From Desulfobacterales bacterium (GTDB taxonomy: Bacteria > Desulfobacterota > Syntrophobacteria > B119-G9): a stretch of 14,903 nucleotides of DNA. The stretch lies in NCBI GenBank assembly GCA_026992215.1, contig JALXAI010000392.1, positions 1 through 14,903 on the forward strand, given 5' to 3'. This document shows positions 1-7,098 of the stretch, piece by piece. Numbering within the stretch: the stretch's first letter is position 1; each line of letters starts with the position of its first letter. A program made the position numbers and the translations under genes. The notes below the pieces were generated by a model that was not told the DNA's origin, ran no database searches, and saw only the letters and a list, made by a program, of their open reading frames with translations.

Positions 1-109
1 GATCATCCACGATCGTAATGATCGCCTTGTATACTTCGGCCGTTATGCCCTGTAGTTCTGCCATGAAGTTTCTATCCGTTTCGTCTTCTTTGCCCAGTTT
101 GTCTGGCAC
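1..109 (-). CDS. 5' part of an unidentified protein, cut by the window edge
   Basis: An open minus-strand frame runs off the left edge. It can start at GTG (109, preceded directly by GGGGA) or at ATG (64), after which it reads MAELQGITAEVYKAIITIVDD. The frame is open upstream to a stop about 45 bases before the GTG. The residues look like a normal soluble, probably helical protein start, and the gene follows the amidotransferase-like gene in the same direction after about 95 bp. Too little is visible for a family assignment. I considered short nuclease-like proteins with a similar YK-I-I-VDD opening, but this is only an impression. The start codon is uncertain. Confidence 0.4.
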   Translation of the reverse strand, partial: MPDKLGKEDETDRNFMAELQGITAEVYKAIITIVDD

Positions 110-203
110 TCCCCGATCAATTGCACTCCACTGTCTCAATCTACTATATCAAAGCCTCAGTCCAAGTCAACAATACTCCCAACCTATTCGCCTGCTATAT
201 CAA

Positions 204-1217
204 TCAGCGTACTCTCTCCGCATCAAGCTTCCTCTGCGCATAGGTGATCAGTTCCTTATTCTGGTCACTGTAGATCTTTTCGATCCCTTCCTGCCTGTCC
301 ATGACTCCCTGCCGCACCATGTTTGCGATTTCCCAAACGTAAGGGTGAAACTTATGGCGGAGAATATGGCAGTGGTTCGCGTAGGCGTTTAAAAGACAGT
401 TTGTCGAATTCGTATCCGTATCCGTCGGAGGCTTCCATCCGAGTTTCCGTAATTCTTCCAGTATGCCATGTTCATCGTATTCGAAGAAAGCGAGCGGATG
501 AATATTATACGGGAACCTGTCACTATAATCCGCATAATACGATTCCGGGATGAAATAAGAAGTCAGCCTTTCACTCACTTCAGAAGGAAACGAGTTAATC
601 ATCGCGTCCTGGTTCTTGCGAATGAACTTTGCGTTTGTTTTCATGAGAGCTGACTGTATTGGTGCCTGGCCCGGAGACCAACCGAACGCGACCATCGGGA
701 TACGGAGTTCCAGCGCGTATTTAAGAACTATACTTTTAACCATCCCTATACAGGCAGTGCATATTGCGCTAGCACGAAGAAGAGTCGGAGCCGGGAAGAT
801 ATCTTTTTGCGATGCAAGGGAAAAAACGTCCTTCATAATGCTCCACGGTGGCTTGAAGGTCACGTGATCTATATCGAGCGCGTTACAAACCCTTTCTATA
901 TTCTTCCATGCTATGGGAGAAACAAAGTAGTTATCGAAAGTTACCGCCAGAATTCCCAAATCGTAACGATCTCTCAAAAGCTTAAGGGTATAGCTCGAAT
1001 CCTTGCCTCCACTGTAAGCAGCGATAACGTCGTAAGTGGGCGCCGTACCTTTTAGCTGTTGAACCAGGTTATCCAGCTTTCTCTGGTATTCTGCTTTCTT
1101 AGCCGGTGCTTTCGCCAGGGATCTTTCTTCTCTCCGACAAAAGTTGCAAACACCATCTTCATCGAACTTAATTCCCGGGAACGTTTCAGGGAGTATGCAT
1201 TTTATACAGATTTTCAT
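204..1217 (-). CDS. PP-loop ATP pyrophosphatase, N-acetyl sugar amidotransferase-like (WbpG/PseA type)
   Basis: A 337-residue cytoplasmic enzyme. The N-terminus carries two CxxC pairs (C4/C7 and C24/C27), followed by the PP-loop SGGKDS at residues 69-74, the signature of N-type ATP pyrophosphatases that adenylate a substrate before nitrogen or sulfur transfer. A third CxxC (C153/C156) could complete a metal site. This arrangement matches the family that installs an amidine or amide on N-acetyl sugars of O-antigens and glycans (WbpG, PseA/LegG relatives); that substrate is inferred from family and EPS context, not shown. It lies downstream of the AsnB-type amidotransferase, which could supply ammonia. 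The ATG at 1217 has no Shine-Dalgarno; the preceding mRNA is a C/A-rich short repeat (1224-1248) ending 6 bases before the ATG. A general PP-loop enzyme acting on another EPS precursor is the main alternative. Confidence 0.8.
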   Translation of the reverse strand: MKICIKCILPETFPGIKFDEDGVCNFCRREERSLAKAPAKKAEYQRKLDNLVQQLKGTAPTYDVIAAYSGGKDSSYTLKLLRDRYDLGILAVTFDNYFVSPIAWKNIERVCNALDIDHVTFKPPWSIMKDVFSLASQKDIFPAPTLLRASAICTACIGMVKSIVLKYALELRIPMVAFGWSPGQAPIQSALMKTNAKFIRKNQDAMINSFPSEVSERLTSYFIPESYYADYSDRFPYNIHPLAFFEYDEHGILEELRKLGWKPPTDTDTNSTNCLLNAYANHCHILRHKFHPYVWEIANMVRQGVMDRQEGIEKIYSDQNKELITYAQRKLDAERVR

Positions 1218-1223
1218 GGGTGT

Positions 1224-1248
1224 TTGGGTCGTTGGGTCTGTTGGGTCA
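1224..1248. repeat. Three-unit TTGGGTC repeat island, left flank of four-helix-bundle gene 1
   Basis: Three copies of TTGGGTC, with spacers G, TG and A, lie between the start codon of the PP-loop gene (1217) and the stop of four-helix-bundle gene 1 (1265). The unit, spacers and orientation are the same as in the 26-unit array at 1641-1861 on the other side of that gene, so the gene is bracketed by direct copies of one repeat. Confidence 0.9.
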
Positions 1249-1264
1249 TGGAGCCACTAATATT

Positions 1265-1633
1265 TTACCTAGAGGATCTCAAATATTTTATTAGCCCGGA
1301 CAGCATCCTTGAAATTTTTTCTGCTTGATTGTAAATTTCCTTTCTCTCGCTGTCTGTCAAATATCCGAGATCATGGGCGGCGTAGCTGAGACTTTGAACC
1401 TCGGCAGCTGACCCCTTCGATATCCATAATCCCCGAGCAAACTCTTTATCCGTCTCTCTTGCAAAGCCCTCCGCAATGTTTGACATAACTGAAACCGCAG
1501 CGGAAGAAAGCTGGCCGGAGAAACGCAGATCAGATGATAGCGCCTTATTACGATTTATAGCATTATACACTATCGTTACCAAGGCTCTAGCCTCTTTCCA
1601 AGCGTCAATCTCTTCGAAGCGGGTGATTTTCAT
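1265..1633 (-). CDS. Four-helix-bundle protein 1, 23S-rRNA-intervening-sequence (IVP/S23) family
   Basis: A 122-residue, all-helical small protein starting MKITRFEEIDAWKEAR. It carries the family hallmark SNIAEGFAR near the middle and a C-terminal DLGYLT helix start. This is the family first seen encoded in intervening sequences of some bacterial 23S rRNA genes (Pfam 23S_rRNA_IVP) and structurally related to Avd of diversity-generating retroelements. Its function is unknown; a basic bundle binding nucleic acid is inference. The frame is open for 68 more codons upstream, but these only translate the repeat array (TQRPKRPNRPN and similar), so I chose the ATG at 1633, where family-like sequence begins. 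No Shine-Dalgarno is visible: the repeat comes to within 7 bases of the ATG. The gene lies between two EPS enzymes to which it has no obvious functional relation. Confidence 0.85.
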   Translation of the reverse strand: MKITRFEEIDAWKEARALVTIVYNAINRNKALSSDLRFSGQLSSAAVSVMSNIAEGFARETDKEFARGLWISKGSAAEVQSLSYAAHDLGYLTDSERKEIYNQAEKISRMLSGLIKYLRSSR

Positions 1634-1640
1634 GAGTCTG

Positions 1641-1861
1641 TTGGGTCTGTTGGGTCTCTTGGGTCTCTTGGGTCGTTGGGTCGTTGGGTCTGTTGGGTCG
1701 TTGGGTCTCTTGGGTCGTTGGGTCGTTGGGTCTGTTGGGTCGTTGGGTCTCTTGGGTCGTTGGGTCTCTTGGGTCATTGGGTCGTTGGGTCTGTTGGGTC
1801 TGTTGGGTCTCTTGGGTCGTTGGGTCTCTTGGGTCATTGGGTCGTTGGGTCTGTTGGGTCG
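1641..1861. repeat. 26-unit tandem array of TTGGGTC with alternating 1- or 2-base spacers
   Basis: Twenty-six perfect TTGGGTC heptamers, each followed by one of only four spacers: TG, TC, G or A. Units are therefore 8 or 9 bp. The spacer order is not random: G,G,TG,G,TC occurs twice in succession (42-bp blocks at 1668-1709 and 1710-1751), and G,TC,A,G,TG recurs 60 bp apart (from 1752 and from 1812). This indicates expansion by slippage or recombination. On the mRNA strand the array is C/A-rich (GACCCAA) and probably unstructured. It separates the AsnB stop from the four-helix-bundle start. It is not CRISPR: there are no unique spacers. Confidence 0.95.
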
Positions 1862-1926
1862 CTAAATGCGAGAAAGGTTGAACGCGAGAAAAAGAGAAAC
1901 CAAGCGTAAATTTCGAGTGCTGAATT

Positions 1927-3924
1927 TTAGTCGCATTTCTTACATATTTTTACGGGTTCTATTCTTGGGACAGGTTTTGCCGGGAAGTTTTCGATGAATT
2001 GCTCGTGCAACAGCTGTGTTGAAATGATCCCGGCAACAGCCATATTTTCTCGTTCGTTTAACGCAGGTGCTTCCGTCGCTTTCTTTACGAGCCTGCCAAC
2101 CGCTTTGGGATTAAAGTAACCCGCTTTCCTAATAGCTTCCGGTGACAGGATATCTTGCACATAGTCGGCAATATGTTCTCCAAAGAAACTCCCCTTTATC
2201 GGCGCTCGGTACGGCTGCTTGCTGCGCGATACCACCGACCCTGGAAGCATTTCTTTCATTGCGCGCTTGAGGATATATTTTTCGTTCAGACCGCGAATCT
2301 TCAAACAAGCAGGCATACGATTCGTAAATTCAATAACCCTGTGATCAAGAAATGGAAATCGGCCTTCCACCGAATTTGCCATGAGCATTCTGTCGCCCTG
2401 AGATGAAAGCAAATAAGACGACATGAAGGTTTTGACTTCAAGATACTGGGCTCGAGCCAGCGGTTCCCATGTTTTGATCGCATGGTTTGTTTCCAGTTTA
2501 GAAATGCAATCCTCAATTGGATTGTAGCCATTCAGTACTGCTTTTACGTCACCGGAAAAGAATCTCCGGAGCGCCGACGTGTTCTCCCATCTGATCAAAT
2601 GGGAATATTCAATTCTATCCGTCTCGGTTAGACTCTTTCTGAAAAAACTTTCCAAGTATGATCCTCCGTCCGCCATGCCTTTCACATAAGGATAAAGGCG
2701 CCTCAAGAGCAAGGGCCGCATCCTGGAATCCGGGTTTCTTGCCCAGAAGTGTCTAACCTTGGTTTCTTTAAAAATATTATATCCCCCGAGAAATTCGTCT
2801 GCTCCTTCTCCGGTAAGAACAACCTTTATGTCGTTTTCCCGCACTAACCTGGAAAGGAGAAACATCGGAGCGGGAGAAGTTCGCAGCACGGGACATTCCG
2901 TGTGCCAGATTACCTCGGGAAAAACGTCCGCGATATCACTGTCGGAACATTCCACTCTGCTGTGGTCAGTGCCAAGGAAGCCAACCATCCGTTCCTGGTG
3001 CTTCCGTTCATCAAAAGAAGGATCAGCAAACGCTATGGAAAAAGTTCTCAGGTAGTTATCGGTGTGGTTTCTGATCAGCGCGGTAATCGCAGATGAGTCC
3101 AGACCACCGCTCAAGTAGGCCCCCACCGGTACGTCGGCTCTCAAACGAATCCCCGTCGCATCAATTAACAATTCAAGCAGGGCTTCAGTATATTCCCCTT
3201 CGGAAAGCGCCTCTGAATCATTAATTCCGTCACGGCTAAAATCAAGGTCCCAGTACCTGTTTATCGATACCCTGCCATTGTTAGCCACCAAAAAATGACC
3301 CGGCGGCAGTTCAAAGATATTTTCAAAGAGGGTTCTCGGAGAAAGAGGGCTCCAGAAAGTAAATACCTGAGCGAGAGAAAGAAGGTCAAGCCTTGTCCAG
3401 ACATCAGGGTACAAGAGCACAGCCTTTATTTCCGATCCAAAGATCAACCTCCCGTCAACCTGCGTGTAGAAAAGCGGCCGGATACCAACGCGGTCTCTGG
3501 CCATAAACAGCGTCCCGTTTTGTGTTCCGCCACGTACATCCCAGATTGCGAAGGCAAACTGGCCGTTTAGCTGATGCAAACATTGCGTTCCGTATTCCTC
3601 GTAAAGGTGAACAATGACCTCAGTATCCGATGAAGTCCTAAAAGTGTGCCCCTTGGCTCTGAGTTTTTCCCGCAACTCAATATAGTTGAAGATCTCTCCG
3701 TTAAATACTATCCAGACTGTTTCATCTTCATTGCATATTGGCTGAGACCCGGTGCTCAGGTCTATGATACTCAACCTGGCGTTTCCCATCCCCATTTTAG
3801 AATCGAGATAAATTCCGAACTCATCAGGGCCCCGGTGGCGTATGATACCAAGCATCCGCTCGAGCAAATCCTGCTCTATCGGGGTATCTTTTTTGAGATT
3901 CAGTATGCCTATTATGCCGCACAT
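1927..3924 (-). CDS. asnB: AsnB-type glutamine-dependent amidotransferase (asparagine synthase family)
   Basis: A 665-residue two-domain enzyme. The N-terminal Ntn glutaminase begins MCGIIGILN, giving the Cys2 nucleophile after Met removal, with RHRGPDE (29-35) and FNGEIFNY (74-81). The C-terminal synthetase domain has the PP-loop SGGLDSS at 272-278 and GEGADEFLGGYN. It releases ammonia from glutamine and transfers it to an adenylated carboxylate. In EPS loci with an acyl ligase and ACP, the acceptor is thought to be a glycan precursor or acyl group rather than aspartate (inference). The frame is open 26 codons upstream, but those encode the TTGTGGG repeat; the need for Cys2 fixes the start at 3924. 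No Shine-Dalgarno precedes it. The extreme C-terminus, KICKKCD, is an unusual CxxC tail that resembles the N-terminus of the PP-loop protein two genes downstream. Confidence 0.9.
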   Translation of the reverse strand: MCGIIGILNLKKDTPIEQDLLERMLGIIRHRGPDEFGIYLDSKMGMGNARLSIIDLSTGSQPICNEDETVWIVFNGEIFNYIELREKLRAKGHTFRTSSDTEVIVHLYEEYGTQCLHQLNGQFAFAIWDVRGGTQNGTLFMARDRVGIRPLFYTQVDGRLIFGSEIKAVLLYPDVWTRLDLLSLAQVFTFWSPLSPRTLFENIFELPPGHFLVANNGRVSINRYWDLDFSRDGINDSEALSEGEYTEALLELLIDATGIRLRADVPVGAYLSGGLDSSAITALIRNHTDNYLRTFSIAFADPSFDERKHQERMVGFLGTDHSRVECSDSDIADVFPEVIWHTECPVLRTSPAPMFLLSRLVRENDIKVVLTGEGADEFLGGYNIFKETKVRHFWARNPDSRMRPLLLRRLYPYVKGMADGGSYLESFFRKSLTETDRIEYSHLIRWENTSALRRFFSGDVKAVLNGYNPIEDCISKLETNHAIKTWEPLARAQYLEVKTFMSSYLLSSQGDRMLMANSVEGRFPFLDHRVIEFTNRMPACLKIRGLNEKYILKRAMKEMLPGSVVSRSKQPYRAPIKGSFFGEHIADYVQDILSPEAIRKAGYFNPKAVGRLVKKATEAPALNERENMAVAGIISTQLLHEQFIENFPAKPVPRIEPVKICKKCD

Positions 3925-3929
3925 GGGAT

Positions 3930-3964
3930 TTGTGGGTTGTGGGTTGTTGGTTGTGGGTTGTGGG
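3930..3964. repeat. Five-unit 7-bp TTGTGGG repeat island
   Basis: Five exact-period heptamers: TTGTGGG, TTGTGGG, TTGTTGG, TTGTGGG, TTGTGGG. The island ends 5 bases before the asnB start codon (3924), where a ribosome-binding site would be expected, so the mRNA leader is C/A-rich. The same unit family recurs at 14560-14587. No four-helix-bundle gene adjoins this island. Confidence 0.9.
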
Positions 3965-4030
3965 CCGCTTATTAAGATTCCATCGGGCTTACGCCATCGC
4001 AATGACTACCAATAGTACAACCACATTCTT

Positions 4031-5623
4031 TCATTCATACCCTTTTGCTGATAAGCTGGCACAGTCATTGCCACGAACATCCGGAATCTGATCGGATTCT
4101 TTCAGCTTGCTTTTAAGTATTTTTCCGGCGGAATTCTTGGGAAGCGACCTGGCCAGTTCAAAGTACTTGGGAACCTTGTACGCCGGCATGGTTCTGCCAC
4201 AGTATCTTCGCAAGTCGTCTTCTATCGAGGATCTTCCGTTTTTCGGTACAACAAAAGCCTTTATGGCTTCTCCAAGAATATCATCCTGAACACCAATCAC
4301 CGCCACTTCTTCCACGAGCCCCGAATTCCATATGAGCTCTTCTATTTCTTTCGGGCTTACCCTGTTGCCTCCAACCTTGATCATTTCCTTGGTTCTACCG
4401 GTAACGTAAAAGTAGCCGTCGGTGTCCATAAACCCGAGATCACCGGTGCGGTAACCATCAGGGCCTAGGACTTTCTTTGTCTCCTCGGGGTCTTTCCAGT
4501 AACCTTTCATTATATTCGGGCCGCTTGCCACTATTTCGCCCTCTTCGTTAGGGCCAAGCACTTTGTTTCCGTTCATAACTTTAAGGGTTACTCCCGGTAT
4601 CGCCTTTCCGATTGAATCTATCTTTTCGGAAAGCTTGCCAGGATCAAGATATGAAAGTCTTGCCGAAGCTTCAGTGGCTCCATACATTATATAAATCTTT
4701 ATGTGATGGGGCAGAGCTTCGATGAGCTCTTTCTTTAGCCTCGCGGCAAGATGCCCACCGGCTTGAGCCACAAACCGCAGAGATTTCAGTTTGTCTCTGT
4801 AAGATCGTATAGCCGACCTGTGTAAAAGCAGTGCGTACGTGGACGGAACACCTGAAAACCCGGTAACTTTTTTCTCGACCATGTCTTCGAGTACCTTGTT
4901 GGGGAAAACAAAACCGTTATTAAGTACCACCGAGCCTCCCGCACAAAAATGGGTATTGAGAAGGGACTTCCCCATTACATAATGGAACGGCAGAACCACC
5001 ATGTGGATATCTTTTTCAGACAGATTTTGATATTCAACTATTGAAAGGGTATTGGACACAATGTTTTCGTGCGTGAGCATGACTCCTTTGGGCTTACCGG
5101 TGCTTCCAGACGTGTAAATAATGGACGCGAGAGAATCTTCATCAACACGTGGCAAATTCGACACATTTACCGAAGTATCATTAAAATCAAACAAGCCAAG
5201 GCTTACTTTTATGTCTTCCGGAGTTGAAAAGTTCTTACCACAAACAAGGATCTCTCGCAGGTTAGCCGGAAATCTTCCAGATTTTTTGAGATACTTTTTA
5301 AGGCTCCTCGTGCTGGTTACCCAGAGAGTCGCCTCTGAATGTTCCAGCCGATATTCTACTTCGGCAGTTCCCAGATTAGGATCGAATGGCACGCAACAAG
5401 CACCCGCCATCAACGTACCATAGTAGGCGACGACATATTCCCTGGAGTTTTGCAAGCTAATGGCAACTTGAGTTCCCGAGCAGCCTTTTTTCAACAAGTA
5501 GTTAGCGAAACAAACAGCTTCCCTGAGAATATCATCGTAGGTAAAACGGTTATTTCTCTGAACCAGGGCTACTTTTCCCGGGTATTTTTTCGCGCTGTTT
5601 ATAAGAAAGTCGTGAACAAGCAT
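4031..5623 (-). CDS. AMP-forming acyl-CoA/acyl-ACP ligase of the EPS locus
   Basis: A 530-residue ANL-superfamily adenylating enzyme. It has the phosphate-binding motif YTSGSTGKPKG (residues 170-180), the YGATEAS adenine motif, YRTGDLG, and the C-terminal AGKILKSKL containing the catalytic lysine. It activates a carboxylic acid with ATP and passes it to CoA or to a carrier. The ACP encoded at 8961-9272 is the obvious candidate acceptor. It resembles the ligase found with exosortase-A-type EPS clusters. The substrate acid cannot be read from the sequence. I chose the ATG at 5623 (MLVHDFLINSAKKYPGK), where family-like sequence begins, over a TTG three codons earlier. The 28-bp interval to the upstream end of the asnB frame suggests cotranscription with asnB. 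A possible attenuator lies in its leader (5653-5680). Confidence 0.9.
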   Translation of the reverse strand: MLVHDFLINSAKKYPGKVALVQRNNRFTYDDILREAVCFANYLLKKGCSGTQVAISLQNSREYVVAYYGTLMAGACCVPFDPNLGTAEVEYRLEHSEATLWVTSTRSLKKYLKKSGRFPANLREILVCGKNFSTPEDIKVSLGLFDFNDTSVNVSNLPRVDEDSLASIIYTSGSTGKPKGVMLTHENIVSNTLSIVEYQNLSEKDIHMVVLPFHYVMGKSLLNTHFCAGGSVVLNNGFVFPNKVLEDMVEKKVTGFSGVPSTYALLLHRSAIRSYRDKLKSLRFVAQAGGHLAARLKKELIEALPHHIKIYIMYGATEASARLSYLDPGKLSEKIDSIGKAIPGVTLKVMNGNKVLGPNEEGEIVASGPNIMKGYWKDPEETKKVLGPDGYRTGDLGFMDTDGYFYVTGRTKEMIKVGGNRVSPKEIEELIWNSGLVEEVAVIGVQDDILGEAIKAFVVPKNGRSSIEDDLRRYCGRTMPAYKVPKYFELARSLPKNSAGKILKSKLKESDQIPDVRGNDCASLSAKGYE

Positions 5624-5652
5624 TGATTGCAAGCCGCCGCCGAATATGTTCG

Positions 5653-5680
5653 AAAAAAATCGTTTAACGATGTTTCATCG
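5653..5680 (-). terminator. Attenuator-like pair of overlapping hairpins followed by a T-run
   Basis: Reading the minus strand, CGATG-AAA-CATCG (5680-5668) overlaps ATCGT-TAA-ACGAT (5671-5659), and the second is followed by seven T. The two 5-bp stems share bases, so they exclude each other. The second alone would be a weak intrinsic terminator between the BY-kinase stop (5717) and the ligase start (5623). The stems are short and A/T-rich, so function is uncertain. Confidence 0.4.
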
Positions 5681-5716
5681 AGGATTCGTTCAGGGGGATA
5701 TAGATCGACACACACA

Positions 5717-6607
5717 TTATGACTTGTAATATCGACGGTAATACTGGGAGTAATTCTTCAGCCCGAGAGCATATTCCGCGCAGTTAAACACGATTCCCAC
5801 TATTTTGTCTCTTCCCAACGATTCTATGGTTTCTTCTATCTGATCCTGTTTTGAATAACCATCCCGAATAACAAGTACGATGGCGTCCGCGCAGTCTGCC
5901 AGAACTCCCGGATCTGAGGTAAAAGAACACGGCGGGGTATCCAGAACCACGTATCGATCGGTATATTTTGTTTTCGCCTCAGTGACCAGCGCATGCATTT
6001 TTCTTGAGGCAAGAAGTTCTGTTGACAGGTGCGCATCAACCGCTCCTGAAGGCAGAAGGGCAAGCTTATTTACAGGAGTAGGATAGATAGTCTGCTTAAG
6101 CTCAATGTCGTCTCTTAACAGGTAGTCGGCAAGGCCGAGGCTAAAATTTACTTTCAACAATTTATGTTGAAAGGGTCTGCGCATATCCGCGTCAATGAGC
6201 AAGACCTGGTCATTTACGCCGAGAGCTATACTAATGGCCAGATTACACGCAATGGTGGTCTTTCCTTCCATTGGAACCGGGCTGGTAACCATAATGCATT
6301 TCGGACGTAACTTGGGATCCTGTGACGAAAATATCTTTGATCTCAAGAGACGATACTGTTCCAGGACTTCCAGCCTGTCCTGGATGTTCAGGAGCAGGAA
6401 CGGCCTGTCCGACAGATCGTTTTCGCAATCCGATCGAAGCATTCGTTGTTTCGAGAGCTGGCGAGCAAGATCCACTCCTTCAGCCACGGCCTCTTTGGTC
6501 TGTGGTTTCAAAGAGACCAGCTTGCTTTCAGACGTTTTCTCGCTAACGGGCGTTTCGCCCAATGATGTTTTTTTTGCCTTTTGAAGGGCGTCGAATATTT
6601 TTCCCAT
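5717..6607 (-). CDS. BY-kinase (CpsD/Wzc-type cytoplasmic tyrosine autokinase)
   Basis: A 296-residue P-loop kinase without membrane segments. It has Walker A SPVPMEGKTT (109-118), Walker A' LLIDAD (136-141), Walker B VVLDTP (220-225), and a C-terminal tyrosine cluster (Y286, Y289, Y290, Y293, Y294), the autophosphorylation tail of this family. It begins MGKIFDALQKAKK, as in the stand-alone kinases of exosortase-associated EPS loci. It would act at the inner membrane by docking on the Wzz protein (7099-8655) to cycle chain-length control and polymer export. Normally the two genes are adjacent; here a four-helix-bundle cassette lies between them. Start ATG 6607 is preceded by GAGAG, a modest ribosome-binding site. 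Confidence 0.92.
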   Translation of the reverse strand: MGKIFDALQKAKKTSLGETPVSEKTSESKLVSLKPQTKEAVAEGVDLARQLSKQRMLRSDCENDLSDRPFLLLNIQDRLEVLEQYRLLRSKIFSSQDPKLRPKCIMVTSPVPMEGKTTIACNLAISIALGVNDQVLLIDADMRRPFQHKLLKVNFSLGLADYLLRDDIELKQTIYPTPVNKLALLPSGAVDAHLSTELLASRKMHALVTEAKTKYTDRYVVLDTPPCSFTSDPGVLADCADAIVLVIRDGYSKQDQIEETIESLGRDKIVGIVFNCAEYALGLKNYSQYYRRYYKS

Positions 6608-6627
6608 ATCAGTTTCTCTCTATGAAA

Positions 6628-6663
6628 GTTGAAAATAGTTGAAAAGTTGAAACGGTTGAAAAG
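6628..6663. repeat. GTTGAAA repeat island, left flank of four-helix-bundle gene 2
   Basis: Four GTTGAAA units with spacers of 1-3 bases occupy 6628-6663 and stop directly at the TGA of four-helix-bundle gene 2 (6664-6666). The 17 bp at 6646-6662 (GTTGAAACGGTTGAAAA) are the reverse complement of 7050-7066 with one mismatch, so the gene is enclosed by an inverted repeat. Confidence 0.9.
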
Positions 6664-7032
6664 TCATGGTTTCTTTTGTGAAGCTTGAAGAGCATTAATC
6701 ATGTATGACAATTTGCCGGTTTGTTTCCTCAGGACCTCATATTCCTCGGTAGACAGATAGCCGAGTTCTGAAGCTATTTTCAACTGGCAAACAACTTCTA
6801 CAAGCGAACTGTAAGCCAGTTGTGAAAAGTGAGCCTGGTCTTTTTTCGATTGGCGTGCAGAACCTTCTGCCAAATTTGACGCGACAGAAATACCGGCACG
6901 CCTTAACTGGGATACAAGTCCGAATCGCTCTTCTTCAGGAAATTCTTTAGTGTACTTATAAATCCTGATTGCCAAATCTTTTGCCAACTGCCACGCTTTC
7001 AGCTTTTCAAAAGCGAAGATGTATCCCGACAC
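6664..7032 (-). CDS. Four-helix-bundle protein 2, 23S-rRNA-intervening-sequence (IVP/S23) family
   Basis: A 122-residue all-helical protein with FEKLKAWQLAKDLAIRIYK at the start, then FPEEERFGLVSQLRRAGISVASNLAEGSAR, the core signature of the family, and SELGYLS near the C-terminus. It is clearly related to four-helix-bundle protein 1 but strongly diverged, so the two are not a recent duplication. The frame is open to a TTG at 7065, but that segment is repeat sequence. I prefer GTG at 7032, which has GAGAGG eight bases upstream; the resulting length equals that of protein 1. It sits between wzz and its kinase. Function unknown; no EPS role is indicated. The bracketing by inverted repeats recalls the intervening sequences in which this family was first found. 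Confidence 0.85.
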   Translation of the reverse strand: MSGYIFAFEKLKAWQLAKDLAIRIYKYTKEFPEEERFGLVSQLRRAGISVASNLAEGSARQSKKDQAHFSQLAYSSLVEVVCQLKIASELGYLSTEEYEVLRKQTGKLSYMINALQASQKKP

Positions 7033-7034
7033 GC

Positions 7035-7090
7035 TTTCAACCTCTCGAGTTTTCAACCATTTCAACCATATCTCTCAACCTCTCTCAACC
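7035..7090. repeat. CAACC repeat island, right flank of four-helix-bundle gene 2 (inverted relative to the left flank)
   Basis: Five CAACC-type units (TTTCAACC three times, CTCTCAACC twice) lie between the wzz stop (7099) and the start of four-helix-bundle gene 2. On the mRNA strand they read GGTTGAAA/GGTTGAGAGA, opposite to the left-flank island, so mRNA of the two flanks can pair over 17 bp with one mismatch (7050-7066 with 6646-6662). Confidence 0.88.
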
Positions 7091-7098
7091 CTCCGAAG

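Noticed and set aside
1634..1837. N-terminal TQRPKRPNRPN extension of four-helix-bundle protein 1
   Set aside because: It is read from the noncoding repeat array; family sequence begins at ATG 1633 and the mixed 8/9-bp units do not keep a frame.
1641..1861. CRISPR array
   Set aside because: Units are 8-9 bp with 1-2-base spacers drawn from four types; there are no unique spacers, no leader and no cas genes.
1476..1909. Plus-strand open frames of Leu/Gly/Val/Trp repeats across the array
   Set aside because: They are translations of the TTGGGTC array and of the antisense strand of the four-helix-bundle gene, with no independent start signal.
3925..4002. 26-residue N-terminal extension of the AsnB protein
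   Set aside because: The glutaminase needs Cys at position 2, which only the ATG at 3924 gives; the extension encodes the TTGTGGG repeat.
1265..7032. Diversity-generating retroelement (the four-helix-bundle proteins resemble Avd)
   Set aside because: No reverse transcriptase and no template/variable repeat pair with adenine-directed changes is present in the window.
7033..7065. TTG start at 7065 for four-helix-bundle protein 2
   Set aside because: The extra codons lie in the flanking repeat, whereas GTG 7032 has a GAGAGG site and gives the same length as protein 1.
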